In this document: positions 42,433 to 51,320 of the stretch, one piece after another
How positions within the stretch are numbered: the first letter of the stretch is position 1
How the letters are laid out: every line of letters starts with the position of its first letter
Assembly: GCF_900108335.1 (NCBI RefSeq)
Contig: NZ_FNVT01000001.1
Span: 550,977 to 614,976 of the forward strand
Length of the DNA stretch: 64,000 nucleotides
DNA from: Nonomuraea solani
Lineage (GTDB): Bacteria; Actinomycetota; Actinomycetes; Streptosporangiales; Streptosporangiaceae
Direction: 5' to 3'
The notes under the pieces: generated by a model
Seen by the model: the letters and a program-made list of their open reading frames with translations, nothing else
Database searches by the model: none
Told to the model about the DNA's origin: nothing
Translations under genes and position numbers: made by a program

Positions 42433-43461
42433 GTGAACGCGAGCCCCCGACCTGTCCGCAAAGGGGCCCTCCCGAGCATCCGCGACGTGGCCGCCGCGGC
42501 CGGCGTCTCGCACCAGACCGTCTCGCGCGTGCTGAACGAGTCACCCCGGGTGCGGCCCGCCACCCGCGCCGCGGTCCTGGCCGCGATCGACCGGCTGGGC
42601 TTCCGCCCCAACCGGGCCGCGCGGGCCCTCGGCCTCGGCCGGGCCAGCGGCGTCACCGTCGTGACCTCCAACACCATGCTGTACGGGTACGCCGCCACGC
42701 TCCAGGGCATCGAGGAGGCCGCCAGGACGGAGGGCGTCGCCCTGAGCATCAGGGTCGTGGAGTCGGCCGAGGTCCGGCAGACGGTCGACTACGTGAGCGA
42801 CCCGAGCGCGGGCGGCCTGGTGGTCATCGCGTTCGACCCCCTCGGCACCGCGGTGGTGGAGGCGCTGCCGCCGCACATCCCGGGCATCGTGGCCGCCGAA
42901 CCGGTCGCGCCCGACCTGGGCCGCGTCTCGATCGCCCTCGACGAGCGCCGCGCCGCCGCCGACGCCACCCAGCACCTGCTCGACCTCGGGCACCGCACGG
43001 TCCACCACGTGGCCATCCCGTCGGAGGGTCAGGCCGGGGGCCGCCAGGCGGGCTGGCGCGACGCGCTCCGGCAGGCCGGGGCCGAGCTGCCCGAGGTGCT
43101 GGGCTGCGGCTGGGACATCGCGTCGGCGTACGAGGCGGGGCAGCGGCTGGCCCGCTCACCCGAGGTCACCGCGATCCTGTGCGGCAACGACGACATCGCG
43201 CAGGGGGTGCGGCGGGCGCTCTTCGACGCGGGCAAGGACGTGCCGGGCGACGTCAGCATCGTGGGCTTCGACGACATCCCGGGCTCGGCCTTCTGGACCC
43301 CGGCGCTGACCACGGTCCGCATGGACTTCGCGGGGCTGGGCCGGGCCTGCTTCCACGCGGCCCTGGCCGAGCTGGGCGGCCGGGCCCAGCCGGAGATCTC
43401 GCTGGTGCCGCCCCGCCTGATCGTCCGCGAGTCCACCGCCCCGCCTAAAGGGCGGCCTTGA
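42433..43461 (+). CDS. LacI-family transcriptional regulator
   Basis: A 342-residue repressor. The helix-turn-helix (SIRDVAAAAGVSHQTVSRVLN) and hinge (RAARALGLGRA) lead into a full periplasmic-binding-protein-like core with VGFDDIPGSAFWTPALTTV near the end. Its position directly after the xylanase and 3 kb from the pectinase suggests it reads the local TGCA-type or GAAA-TTTC dyads. TACCAT (42421-42426) is 6 nt before GTG 42433, so the gene can be transcribed separately as a leaderless mRNA. It overlaps the convergent ATPase gene by 17 bp. Confidence 0.9.
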   Translation: MNASPRPVRKGALPSIRDVAAAAGVSHQTVSRVLNESPRVRPATRAAVLAAIDRLGFRPNRAARALGLGRASGVTVVTSNTMLYGYAATLQGIEEAARTEGVALSIRVVESAEVRQTVDYVSDPSAGGLVVIAFDPLGTAVVEALPPHIPGIVAAEPVAPDLGRVSIALDERRAAADATQHLLDLGHRTVHHVAIPSEGQAGGRQAGWRDALRQAGAELPEVLGCGWDIASAYEAGQRLARSPEVTAILCGNDDIAQGVRRALFDAGKDVPGDVSIVGFDDIPGSAFWTPALTTVRMDFAGLGRACFHAALAELGGRAQPEISLVPPRLIVRESTAPPKGRP

Positions 43462-43978
43462 TCGTGCTCACCCGGTCGTGCGGCGGCCCGGCGGGCACGT
43501 GGATGAGGTCGTAGCCGAAGGCGCGGTAGGTCTCCTCGTGCACGCGCTCGAACTCCAGGGAGTCCTCGAAGCTGATCCGGCGGGCGTCGGTCGGCTCGCA
43601 GAAGCCCAGGTTGCGGACGAAGAACACGTTCCGCTCGTAGGTGTGCTCGCGGGCGATCCGGTCGATCTCGGCGGACAGGGCCGGGGAGATGGGGTGACCG
43701 ACGAAGGTGCTGAGGGCGTACGTGCAGACGGGTGAGCGGTCGAAGAACTGCACGTCCGACGTGGCATCGACCGGCTCGGCCGCCCGGCGTCGCTGCAGGG
43801 CCACGATCCGGTCGATGAAGGACGGCTCGGTCCACGGCTCGTCCTCGCCGCGGGCGTGCGCGTCCGCGATCACCGCCGTGGCCGCCTCCTCGACCGTCGG
43901 GTAGCCGAGGGCGGCCAGGTGGCGCAGGATCGTGGTCTTGCCGGAACCAGGGGTGCCGGTCAGGATGTAACGCTTCAT
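43445..43978 (-). CDS. AAA-type NTPase/kinase, small
   Basis: A 177-residue P-loop protein: Walker A TGTPGSGKTTILRHL (about residues 8-22), then TVEEAATAVIADAHARGE, a DRSPVCTYAL segment with the catalytic Asp-Arg, and a C-terminal HEETYRAFGYDLIHVP. This is the AAA_28 type found in single-domain nucleoside/sugar or RNA-ligase-associated kinases. The exact substrate is unknown. Start ATG 43978; the Shine-Dalgarno is weak (GAAAGG). It faces the LacI gene tail to tail. Confidence 0.8.
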   Translation of the reverse strand: MKRYILTGTPGSGKTTILRHLAALGYPTVEEAATAVIADAHARGEDEPWTEPSFIDRIVALQRRRAAEPVDATSDVQFFDRSPVCTYALSTFVGHPISPALSAEIDRIAREHTYERNVFFVRNLGFCEPTDARRISFEDSLEFERVHEETYRAFGYDLIHVPAGPPHDRVSTIKAAL

Positions 43979-44120
43979 GGAAGGGCCTTTCTGGGCATGG
44001 CTCCGCGCCGCCGGAAAAGGGGAGATTTTGCTCGGATAACCCACGAGCGCCGGCACGCGGTCAGAACGCGGCCGTGACCCCAGATTACCGACCCGCCTCC
44101 CGGCCGGAAAGACTCACCCC

Positions 44121-44282
44121 ATGCCACCTCTCGCCGCCCTCACCGCCGCCGACCTGCTGCGCTGGAACCGGGCGCTCGGCACCGACGAGCTCGGCACCAT
44201 CGCCCTCCTGCGGGCCAGTTGGTCCGGGTCCCGGCTCTGGAACTGGGCGTCCTCCCAGGACCCCGCCGAAGTATGGTGGTGA
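44121..44282 (+). CDS. Possible 53-residue ORF, doubtful
   Basis: An ORF MPPLAALTAADLLRWNRALG ... DPAEVWW in otherwise empty space between the small ATPase and the LacI gene. It is Trp-rich, has no Shine-Dalgarno or clear promoter, and matches nothing I know. It may be a degraded gene or chance. Apart from it, 43979-44297 shows no recognisable gene. Confidence 0.2.
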   Translation: MPPLAALTAADLLRWNRALGTDELGTIALLRASWSGSRLWNWASSQDPAEVWW

Positions 44283-44297
44283 CGTGCGGAAACGGGG

Positions 44298-45383
44298 TTA
44301 CTTCGTGGTTGTGCGGTTAGGCGGGCGGACCGAGTCGCGGACGACGATGTGCGTGCCGAGGACCACGTGCTGGCGTTCCTTGCGGTTGAGGGCCAGCCGG
44401 ACCGCCGTCCGGCCCAGCTCCTCCGTCGGGATGTGCACGGTCGTCAGGCCGGGTTCGAGGTCGGCGGCGAACGGGATGTCGTCGTAGCCGGCCAGCGACA
44501 CGTCGTCCGGCACCCGCAGCCCGGCCTCGCGCAGCGCCGCGAGCACGCCGATGGCCACCATGTCCGTGGCCGCGAACACCGCCGTGAACTCCGCCCCGAG
44601 CGCGATCAGCCGGCGGGTGCCCTCGTAGCCGTCCTGGCGGCCGAAGCCGGTGGGGACGATCAGGGCCGGGTCGTGCGGCACGTCGAACGACTCGTGCGCG
44701 CGGACGAAACCGCGCACCCGGTCGAGCTTGGTGGTGCTGGCGTCGTCGGGGGAGTCGGCGCCCAGCAGGGCGATCCTGCGGTGGCCCTGCGACAGCAGGT
44801 GGCTGGTCATGGCGTAGGCGCCGCCCTCGTTGTCGTATTCGACCACCGTCGTCGGCACGTCGCGGCCCAGCGGCGGGCGGCCGCACAGCACGAGCCGGGA
44901 GCCGGCCTTGTCGAGGGCGTGGGCGAAGTGCGTCATGCGCTCGACGTAGGCGTCGTCGAGCGAGCCGCCGCCGACCAGGATGACCGCGTCGGCGCGCTGC
45001 TCGCGCATGGCCTCGACCACCGCCAGCTCCCTGGCCGGGTCGCCGTGGGTGGTGCACACCATGCACAGCCGCCCCTCGGCGGTCGCCTGCTGCTCCACGC
45101 CCTTGGCCACGTACGCGAAGGACGGGCCGGTGACGTCGTCGAGCACGAACGCCACCATCTTCGTGCTGGCCCCCGACAGCGCGCGGGCGTGCACGTTGAG
45201 CACGTAGTCGAGCTCGCGCATCGCGCGCAGCACCCGCGTCCTGGTGGCCTGGGCGACCGGGTAGTCGCCCTTGATCACCCTGGACACCGTGGTGGCCGAC
45301 ACCCCGGCCCGCCTGGCCACGTCGCGGACGGTGACCCGCTCGTCGTCGGCGCTCAGACCTTTGGTGCTCAATTTTCGCGACAA
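44298..45383 (-). CDS. LacI-family transcriptional regulator
   Basis: A 361-residue repressor, complete. The helix-turn-helix is VTVRDVARRAGVSATTVSRV (from about residue 17), with a hinge HARALSG and a full ligand core including SLAGYDDIPFAADLEPGLTTV. A TTG start at 45383 with GAAGGG upstream is the best available. The sequence 45412-45422 upstream (minus strand TAGACTTCGGT) resembles one half of the TAGAAACCGGT operator found at three nearby promoters, so this is the most likely regulator of that set and of itself. Inference from position and motif only. Confidence 0.88.
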   Translation of the reverse strand: MSRKLSTKGLSADDERVTVRDVARRAGVSATTVSRVIKGDYPVAQATRTRVLRAMRELDYVLNVHARALSGASTKMVAFVLDDVTGPSFAYVAKGVEQQATAEGRLCMVCTTHGDPARELAVVEAMREQRADAVILVGGGSLDDAYVERMTHFAHALDKAGSRLVLCGRPPLGRDVPTTVVEYDNEGGAYAMTSHLLSQGHRRIALLGADSPDDASTTKLDRVRGFVRAHESFDVPHDPALIVPTGFGRQDGYEGTRRLIALGAEFTAVFAATDMVAIGVLAALREAGLRVPDDVSLAGYDDIPFAADLEPGLTTVHIPTEELGRTAVRLALNRKERQHVVLGTHIVVRDSVRPPNRTTTK

Positions 45384-45460
45384 GGCCGGCCCTTCACGGT
45401 CTTGGAATCTGACCGAAGTCTATGGCCGTTGACATCGGGCCGGTATCCCGCCGGCACGTC

Positions 45461-46453
45461 TCAGGCGACCCGGTCGAGATCGTCATCGGTCACCTGGTGG
45501 GCGAGGGGGAAACCGGCGGCCAGGCGTTCGAGTTCGTCGAGCACGGTGGCGCCCATCCTGGCCAGCTCGTTGCCCTGCGAGCCCGCGATGTGCGGGGTCA
45601 GGAACGCGTTGGGCAGGTCGTACAGCGGGGAGTCGGCGGGCAGCGGCTCCGGCTCGGTCACGTCGAGCACCGCCGACAGCCGCCCGGACCGCAGCTCAGC
45701 CTCCAGCGCGCCGGTGTCCACCAGGGAGCCGCGCGCGGTGTTGACCAGCACCGCGCCGTCCGGCATCAGCGCGAGCCGGCGCCGGTCCAGCATGTGCCGG
45801 GTCTCGTCGGTGGCCGGGGCGTGCAGACTGACGATGTCGCACGTGCTCAGCAGCTCGTCAAGGCCCACCTGGGCGACGCCTTCGACCCGCGTGTACGGGT
45901 CGTACAGGCACAGTTCGAGATCGTGCGGCGCGAGCAGGCCGAGCACCCGGCGGCCGATGCGGGAGGCGCCGACGATGCCGACCCGGCGGCCGTAGTTGCC
46001 GACGGCGGGGTGGACCTCGCCGAGCCGGAACCAGCGCCGCCGCCGGTAGTCCTCGCGCAGCGCGAACACGCCCTTGCCGGCCAGCAGGACGGCGGCGACG
46101 GTGTACTCCGCCACGGGGACGGCGTTGGCGTCGGCGGCCGAGGAGACGAGCAGCCCGCGCTCCCAGCAAGAGGGCGTGATGATGCCCTTCACCGAGCCGG
46201 CCGAGTGCAGCGCGGCCCGCAGCCTGGGCGCGGCGGCCAGCACCGCGTCGTCGAGCGGCGGGCAGCCCCAGCCGGTGATCAGGACGTCCACGCCGGGGAG
46301 CACCTCGGCCAGCCGCGGATCGTCGAAGCGCTCCGCGACCAGCGACACGTCGATGTCGGCGATCCCGCGCAGCCGCTCCAGGGCGGGCGCGGGAAAGAGC
46401 GTCGCGAGGTGTTCCGCGCGCATGGCGAACAACGCCTTGGGGCGGTGAAGCAC
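45461..46453 (-). CDS. D-2-hydroxyacid dehydrogenase family protein
   Basis: A 330-residue NAD(P)-dependent enzyme of the D-isomer 2-hydroxyacid dehydrogenase family. The Rossmann motif is GIVGASRIGRRVLG (about residues 158-171). Catalytic Arg is in NTARGSLVD, Glu in DVTEPEPLP and His in LTPHIAGSQGNE, all intact. Substrates could be a glyoxylate/hydroxypyruvate-type acid or a sugar acid; its position beside a beta-xylosidase and importer suggests sugar-acid catabolism. GTG 46453 with GGAGG 9 nt upstream. It is divergent from the GH43-ABC operon and shares its operator type. Confidence 0.87.
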   Translation of the reverse strand: MLHRPKALFAMRAEHLATLFPAPALERLRGIADIDVSLVAERFDDPRLAEVLPGVDVLITGWGCPPLDDAVLAAAPRLRAALHSAGSVKGIITPSCWERGLLVSSAADANAVPVAEYTVAAVLLAGKGVFALREDYRRRRWFRLGEVHPAVGNYGRRVGIVGASRIGRRVLGLLAPHDLELCLYDPYTRVEGVAQVGLDELLSTCDIVSLHAPATDETRHMLDRRRLALMPDGAVLVNTARGSLVDTGALEAELRSGRLSAVLDVTEPEPLPADSPLYDLPNAFLTPHIAGSQGNELARMGATVLDELERLAAGFPLAHQVTDDDLDRVA

Positions 46454-46483
46454 GGGGTCTGGCCTCCGTTCGGAGCACGTCTA

Positions 46484-46528
46484 TAGAAACCGGTGTCTAC
46501 CGTAAGAGCGCATCCGGCTTCAGGTCAA
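46484..46528 (-). promoter_or_regulatory. Dehydrogenase promoter with +1 operator
   Basis: Minus strand TTGACC (46528-46523) and TACGGT (46504-46499) are 18 bp apart. The 16-bp dyad TAGAAACCGGTGTCTA (46484-46499, one mismatched pair) starts at the -10 and covers the expected start site, the classic position for LacI-type repression. Confidence 0.75.
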
Positions 46529-46584
46529 TGTGCCAGGACAACGGCGTTATAGGACCGTGAATGTAACGGATATGTAACACGTCC

Positions 46585-46632
46585 TTGTGGTCGACGGCGC
46601 GTCGTCGTAGCGTTCGCAGCGACCGGTTTCTA
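46585..46632 (+). promoter_or_regulatory. GH43-ABC operon promoter with +1 operator
   Basis: TTGTGG (46585-46590) and TAGCGT (46608-46613) are 17 bp apart. ACCGGTTTCTA (46622-46632), one half of the dyad seen across the divergent promoter, lies at the expected start site. The remaining leader to 46715 has no separate gene. Confidence 0.7.
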
Positions 46633-46715
46633 TGACCGGAGGCAGGCAGGTGCCGCCGGTGATCAGTCCTCTGGCAGTGTTCGGGTTCTCCGCGCTGAAC
46701 AAGGAAGGAACGAAG

Positions 46716-48188
46716 ATGATCCGCAACCCCGTGCTGCCCGGCTTCCACCCCGACCCGTCCATCCTGCGGGTCGGCGACGACTACTACCTGGCCACCTCGA
46801 CGTTCGAGTGGTATCCCGGCGTCCGCGTCCACCACTCGCGCGACCTGGTCAACTGGCGTTCCCTCGGCGGATTGCTCAACGAGCCGCGGCTGCTCGACCT
46901 GTCCGGCGTGCCGGACTCCGGCGGCGTGTGGGCGCCCGACCTGACCTACGCGAACGGGCTGTTCCACCTGGTGTACAGCGTGATGGACAACTACGCCCAC
47001 GGCTACAAGGACGTCGCCAACTACCTGGTCACCGCGCCCGCCATCGAGGGCCCCTGGTCCGACCCGGTCAGGCTGCCGGGGCGCGGGTTCGACGCCGCGC
47101 TCTTCCACGACGACGACGGCACCTCCTACCTGCTCAACATGGTCTTCGACTCCAGGCCAGGGCGCGGGTTCGCCGGGATCGAGCTGCAGCCGCTCGACGG
47201 TGGCAAGGCGCGGCTCATCGTGGAGAACCGGAGTGTGAGCGAGGGGCCGCACATCTACCGGGCCGGCGGCTGGTACTACCTGATGCTGGCCGAGGGCGGC
47301 ACCGGCTACGAGCACCGCGTGAGCGTGCTGCGGTCCCGTTCGCTGGAAGGCCCGTACGAGGACGACCCCGCCGGGCCGATGCTCACCGCCCGTCACGACC
47401 CCGGCCTCGACCTGCAGAAGGCCGGGCACGGCTGCCTGGTCCAGACCCAGGACGGCGACTGGTACCTGGCGCACCTGGCCGCCCGCCCGTACACCACCAG
47501 GGGCAGGTGTGTCCTGGGCCGGGAGAGCGCGATCCAGCGCGTCGAGTGGCAGGACGGGTGGCCGCGGGTGGCCGGGGGAGTGCCCGCCGTCGAGGTGCCC
47601 GCCCCCGCCCTGCCGCCGCACCCGTGGGAACCCGCCGAGGAGGAGTGGAGCACGCTGCGCCGGCCCGCCTCGCCCGGCTGGGTGAGCTTCGACGGCGGCC
47701 GGATCACGATCGAGGGCGGCCAGTCCCCGTACGGGCTGCGCGCCCCCAGCCTCGTCGCCCGCCGCGTCACCAGCACCAGGTGCGCGTTCGAGACGACCAT
47801 CGACTTCGAGCCGGCCACCGTGCACCAATGGGCCGGAATCACCGCCTACTACAACTCCCGCAACTGGTACCACCTCGCCCTCACCCCCGACGGCCTGCTC
47901 CTGACCGGCAGCGACCGCGGTGCCAGGACCGTGCATTACAGCGGGGGTGCCGCGACGCGCCTCGGGCTGGAGTTCGACGGCCCGGTGCTGCGGTTCTCCG
48001 CCGACGGCGAGACCATCCCCGTCGATTTGGACGCCACGGTCCTGTCCGACGAGAACGCCGACGAGATCATCGACGGCCAGATCCGCTCCTTCGGCTTCAC
48101 CGGCGCGTTCGCCGGCTTGTGGGTGCAGGACCTGGCGGGCGAGGGGTGCCGGGCCACCTTCCGCGAAACGACGTACCGGGCGCGGTGA
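46716..48188 (+). CDS. GH43 beta-xylosidase/alpha-L-arabinofuranosidase, cytoplasmic
   Basis: A 490-residue enzyme without signal peptide, cleaving imported oligosaccharides. The GH43 propeller (residues 1 to about 300) begins NPVLPGFHPDPSILRVGDDYY, with the base Asp in FHPDPS. RGFDAALFHDDDG has the second Asp and SEGPHIYRAGG the acid Glu. The C-terminal ~180 residues are the beta-xylosidase ConA-like sandwich (STRCAFETTIDFEP...). The length fits XynB-type beta-xylosidases. Start ATG 46716 with AAGGAAGG; longer in-frame codons upstream overlap the operator. First gene of the operon with the sugar importer. Confidence 0.9.
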   Translation: MIRNPVLPGFHPDPSILRVGDDYYLATSTFEWYPGVRVHHSRDLVNWRSLGGLLNEPRLLDLSGVPDSGGVWAPDLTYANGLFHLVYSVMDNYAHGYKDVANYLVTAPAIEGPWSDPVRLPGRGFDAALFHDDDGTSYLLNMVFDSRPGRGFAGIELQPLDGGKARLIVENRSVSEGPHIYRAGGWYYLMLAEGGTGYEHRVSVLRSRSLEGPYEDDPAGPMLTARHDPGLDLQKAGHGCLVQTQDGDWYLAHLAARPYTTRGRCVLGRESAIQRVEWQDGWPRVAGGVPAVEVPAPALPPHPWEPAEEEWSTLRRPASPGWVSFDGGRITIEGGQSPYGLRAPSLVARRVTSTRCAFETTIDFEPATVHQWAGITAYYNSRNWYHLALTPDGLLLTGSDRGARTVHYSGGAATRLGLEFDGPVLRFSADGETIPVDLDATVLSDENADEIIDGQIRSFGFTGAFAGLWVQDLAGEGCRATFRETTYRAR

Positions 48189-48220
48189 TGTTCGCGCTCA
48201 CAACCCCCCGAGGAGAACAC

Positions 48221-49531
48221 ATGAGACGCTGGCTCGCCGTCGCGGCGGTGCTGACCCTGACCGCGTGCGGCGGCGACCCCGGCACGTCGTCCCAGCCCAT
48301 CGGCCAGGGGCAGGCGGGTCCGGTCACGCTGGACTACTGGACCGACAAGCAGGGCTCGGAGGTCGCGGTCGCCGCGTTCAACGCCGCGCACAAGGACGTG
48401 CGACTCAAGTACGTCAAAGTGCCCGCCACCGACCTGGTCAAGAACCTGCGCAACGCGCACAAGGCCGGCGACAAGGCCGCGATGCCGTGCCTCGTCCAGA
48501 CCGACAACCGCAACGGTGGCCAGCTCCTCGCCGAGGGTGTGATCAAGGACATCACCAAGGAGGTCGGCGGGAGCGCGGCCAAGTTCTCCCCGGGCGGGGT
48601 CGAGGCGCTGACGCTGGCCGGGATCACCTACGGCGTGCCGGACAAGCGCGACCCGCTGTTCAGCATGTACCACAAGCCGATCTTCGAGAAGCGCAAGCTG
48701 AAATATCCCACGACGTGGGAGGAGCTCATCGAGATCGGCAAGAAGGACCTGAAGAAGGACGGCATCGCGGTCTTCAACCTGGCCGGCGAGGACCCCTCGA
48801 CCCTGATGGGGCTGGCCTGGCAGGCGGGCGCCCGCTGGTACACCGTGCAGGGCGACGCCTGGAAGATCAACTTCACCGACGACGCGTCGAAGTGGTCGGC
48901 CGGCATCATGCAGCAGCTCCTCGACGACGACCTGGTCGAGAAGATCTCCTACGCCGAGTACGCCGCCATGATGCAGGAGTACGACCAGGGCAAGATCGCC
49001 ATGCGCCAGGTCTCCACCTGGCAGCTCGCCGGCCACCAGCGCAACATGAAGGACTCGCTCGGCGACTGGGAGGCCGGCCCCAACCTGCTGGTCAAGGGCC
49101 AGAGCGAGCCCGTCTCCGCCGCCGACACCGGCGCGCTGTCGGTGCCGTCGCTGTGCGAGGACACCGCCAAGGCGGCCGAGGCGGCGATCTGGCTGGCGAC
49201 CGAGAGCACGTCCGTGGCCGCGATGGCCGACCCGGTGGCCGGCTCCGGCTGGTATCCGGCCGTCGCCGACCCGGCGCCCTACCTCGACGCGGTGGTGCCC
49301 AAGCAGCTCTGGGGTGAGCACGCCGAGGCCGGCAAGAAGGTGATCGCCGAGTCGGACAACTTCGCCTCCGGCTGGGTGTACGGCCCCAACTCCACCGCCA
49401 TGTACGAGGAACTGGCCGACAAGTGGGGCAAGGCCATGAACGGCGAGATGAAGGTCGAGGACGTGCTGACCCACATGCAGCGCTGGACGGTCGACGACCT
49501 GAAGCGGAAGGGCGTCAAGGTCGTCGAATGA
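48221..49531 (+). CDS. ABC sugar-binding lipoprotein
   Basis: A 436-residue extracytoplasmic solute-binding protein of the CUT1 (family 1) type, lipoprotein signal MRRWLAVAAVLTLTAC with lipid Cys16. It has the usual DYWTDKQGSE start, LAGITYGVPDKRD and WQAGARWYT. The substrate is inferred from context to be a xylo-oligosaccharide or related oligosaccharide, since it follows a cytoplasmic GH43. AGGAGA precedes ATG 48221 with ideal spacing. No ATPase gene is present in the operon; a shared MsiK-type ATPase, as common in actinomycetes, must energise it. Confidence 0.93.
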   Translation: MRRWLAVAAVLTLTACGGDPGTSSQPIGQGQAGPVTLDYWTDKQGSEVAVAAFNAAHKDVRLKYVKVPATDLVKNLRNAHKAGDKAAMPCLVQTDNRNGGQLLAEGVIKDITKEVGGSAAKFSPGGVEALTLAGITYGVPDKRDPLFSMYHKPIFEKRKLKYPTTWEELIEIGKKDLKKDGIAVFNLAGEDPSTLMGLAWQAGARWYTVQGDAWKINFTDDASKWSAGIMQQLLDDDLVEKISYAEYAAMMQEYDQGKIAMRQVSTWQLAGHQRNMKDSLGDWEAGPNLLVKGQSEPVSAADTGALSVPSLCEDTAKAAEAAIWLATESTSVAAMADPVAGSGWYPAVADPAPYLDAVVPKQLWGEHAEAGKKVIAESDNFASGWVYGPNSTAMYEELADKWGKAMNGEMKVEDVLTHMQRWTVDDLKRKGVKVVE

Positions 49532-49583
49532 ACGCCGTGAGGGGGGCCGGCGCGGCTCCCCTCACCCCTGGTCAAGGAACCTC

Positions 49584-50450
49584 ATGTCTACTCAGCGCAA
49601 GGGCGCGGCCTTCTCCGCGCCGTTCTTCGCCGGCTTCGCCTGCCTGTTCGTCCTCCCGCTGCTGTACGCCGTCTACCAGAGCCTGTTCACCATGCGGGCC
49701 TCCGGGCTCGGCATCGGGCCCCGGCAGGAGGTGTTCACCGGGTTCGGCAACTTCGCCCGCGGCCTGTCCGACACCACCTTCTGGGCGGCCGTGGCCAGGG
49801 TGAGCGTCTTCGCCGTCGCGCAGATCCCGATCATGCTGGCGCTGTCGCTCACGATGGCGCTGCTGCTCGACGCGGTCAGCAGGCGGGTGGCGCATCGGTA
49901 CCGGCTGGCGTTTTTGGTGCCGTACATGATTCCCGGGATCGTGGCGGCGCTCATGTGGATGTACATCTACAGCCCCCGCCTGGGCCCGCTCATGGATTTG
50001 ACCGGGATCAACTTCTTCGCCTCCGAGCTGATCTGGGTCTCGATGGGCAACCTGCTCACCTGGGTCGGCGCCGGGTTCAACATGCTCATCGTCTACGGCG
50101 CGCTGCAGGCGGTGCCGCGCGAGATCTTCGAGGCCGCCCGCATGGACGGCGCCTCGGAGCTGCGCATCGCGCTGTCCATCAAGATCCCGTACGTGCGGGG
50201 CGCGCTCGTGCTGACCGGCATGTTGTCGATCATCCACATGCTGCAGATCTTCAACGAGCCGCTGCTCTTCCGCAACGTGGTGCCCGAGGTCGTCACCAAG
50301 GACTTCACGCCGATCATGATGATCTACTACGAGGCCTTCGACAGCAACGACTACAACTACGCCGCCGCGCTGTCGATCATCCTGGCGGTCATCGTCGGCG
50401 TCATCTCCATGCTCTTCTACCGCGTCACGAACAGGGCCCAGCGACCATGA
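49584..50450 (+). CDS. ABC sugar permease, MalF-type
   Basis: A 288-residue inner-membrane permease of the CUT1 family with six transmembrane helices. The EAA loop contacting the ATPase is EAARMDGASELRIALSIKIP (about residues 185-204). It partners with the second permease, which overlaps it by ATGA. Start ATG 49584; the ribosome site is weak (AAGGAACC). A 52-bp gap separates it from the binding protein. Confidence 0.92.
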   Translation: MSTQRKGAAFSAPFFAGFACLFVLPLLYAVYQSLFTMRASGLGIGPRQEVFTGFGNFARGLSDTTFWAAVARVSVFAVAQIPIMLALSLTMALLLDAVSRRVAHRYRLAFLVPYMIPGIVAALMWMYIYSPRLGPLMDLTGINFFASELIWVSMGNLLTWVGAGFNMLIVYGALQAVPREIFEAARMDGASELRIALSIKIPYVRGALVLTGMLSIIHMLQIFNEPLLFRNVVPEVVTKDFTPIMMIYYEAFDSNDYNYAAALSIILAVIVGVISMLFYRVTNRAQRP

Positions 50451-51301
50451 CAGAAACCGCCATCCGGTCACGCACGTCGCAGGTGCTCACGCTGTTCGGC
50501 CTGGGCCTGTTCGCGCTCTACTCGGTCGCGCCCGTCTGGTGGCTGATCGTGTCGGCCACCAAGTCGCAGACCGACATGCTGTACGGCAACGCCCTCTGGT
50601 TCGCCGAGTTCAACCTGGGCCGCAACCTGGAACAGGTCTTCACCTACGGCGACGGCGTCTTCCTGCGCTGGGTGCTCAACTCCTTCCTGTACGCGGGCGT
50701 CGGCGCCGCCGTGTGCACCCTGATCTCCCTGGCCGCCGGCTACTCGCTGTCCCGCTTCAGCTTCCGCGGCCGGGGAGCCGGCCTGGCCCTGGTGATCGGC
50801 TCGTTCCTCATCCCGAGCGCCATGCTGACCATGCCGCTCTACCTGCTGTTCGCCAAGGTCGGCCTGGTCGACACGGTGTGGGCGGTGCTGCTGCCGGCCT
50901 TCATCAGCCCGTTCTCGGTCTACCTGTCCAAGGTGTACGTCGACGGCGCCGTACCGCCCGAACTCCTGGAGGCCGCCCGCGTGGACGGGGCCGGTGAGCT
51001 GCGGATCTTCTTCCAGATCGTCACCCGCCTCATGACCACGGGCGCCGCCACCGTGTTCCTGCTCGCCTTCGTCAGCAACTGGAACAGCTTCTACCTGCCG
51101 CTGACCATGCTGCGCGGCGAGGACAAGTGGCCGCTCAGCCTGGGCCTGTACGCCTGGAACCTGGTGCGCACCGAGGCCGAGACCGACCTGACCGCCCTCG
51201 TGCTCACCGGCTCCCTGCTCGCCATCGTCCCGCTCGCCGTCTTCATGGTCGCGATGCGCCGCTACTGGCAGTCGGGCGTCACCCTGGGCAGCCTCAAATG
51301 A
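50447..51301 (+). CDS. ABC sugar permease, MalG-type
   Basis: A 284-residue second permease of the importer, six transmembrane helices, EAA loop LEAARVDGAGELRIFFQIV. The C-terminal YWQSGVTLGSLK is typical of MalG homologues. ATG 50447 overlaps the previous stop. It ends the transport part of the operon; a LacI-like gene follows after 19 bp. Confidence 0.93.
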   Translation: MTETAIRSRTSQVLTLFGLGLFALYSVAPVWWLIVSATKSQTDMLYGNALWFAEFNLGRNLEQVFTYGDGVFLRWVLNSFLYAGVGAAVCTLISLAAGYSLSRFSFRGRGAGLALVIGSFLIPSAMLTMPLYLLFAKVGLVDTVWAVLLPAFISPFSVYLSKVYVDGAVPPELLEAARVDGAGELRIFFQIVTRLMTTGAATVFLLAFVSNWNSFYLPLTMLRGEDKWPLSLGLYAWNLVRTEAETDLTALVLTGSLLAIVPLAVFMVAMRRYWQSGVTLGSLK

Positions 51302-51320
51302 CCTGAGGGGAGCGCTCCCT

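Noticed and set aside
39542..42544. A 1,000-codon antisense frame over the xylanase gene
   Set aside because: The sense frame encodes a textbook CBM22-GH10-CBM9 enzyme. The antisense product is compositionally biased with no motif, and a start inside the LacI gene makes no sense.
44121..44282. Considered as a truncated kinase or hydrolase
   Set aside because: No motif supports either, so it is listed only as a doubtful ORF.
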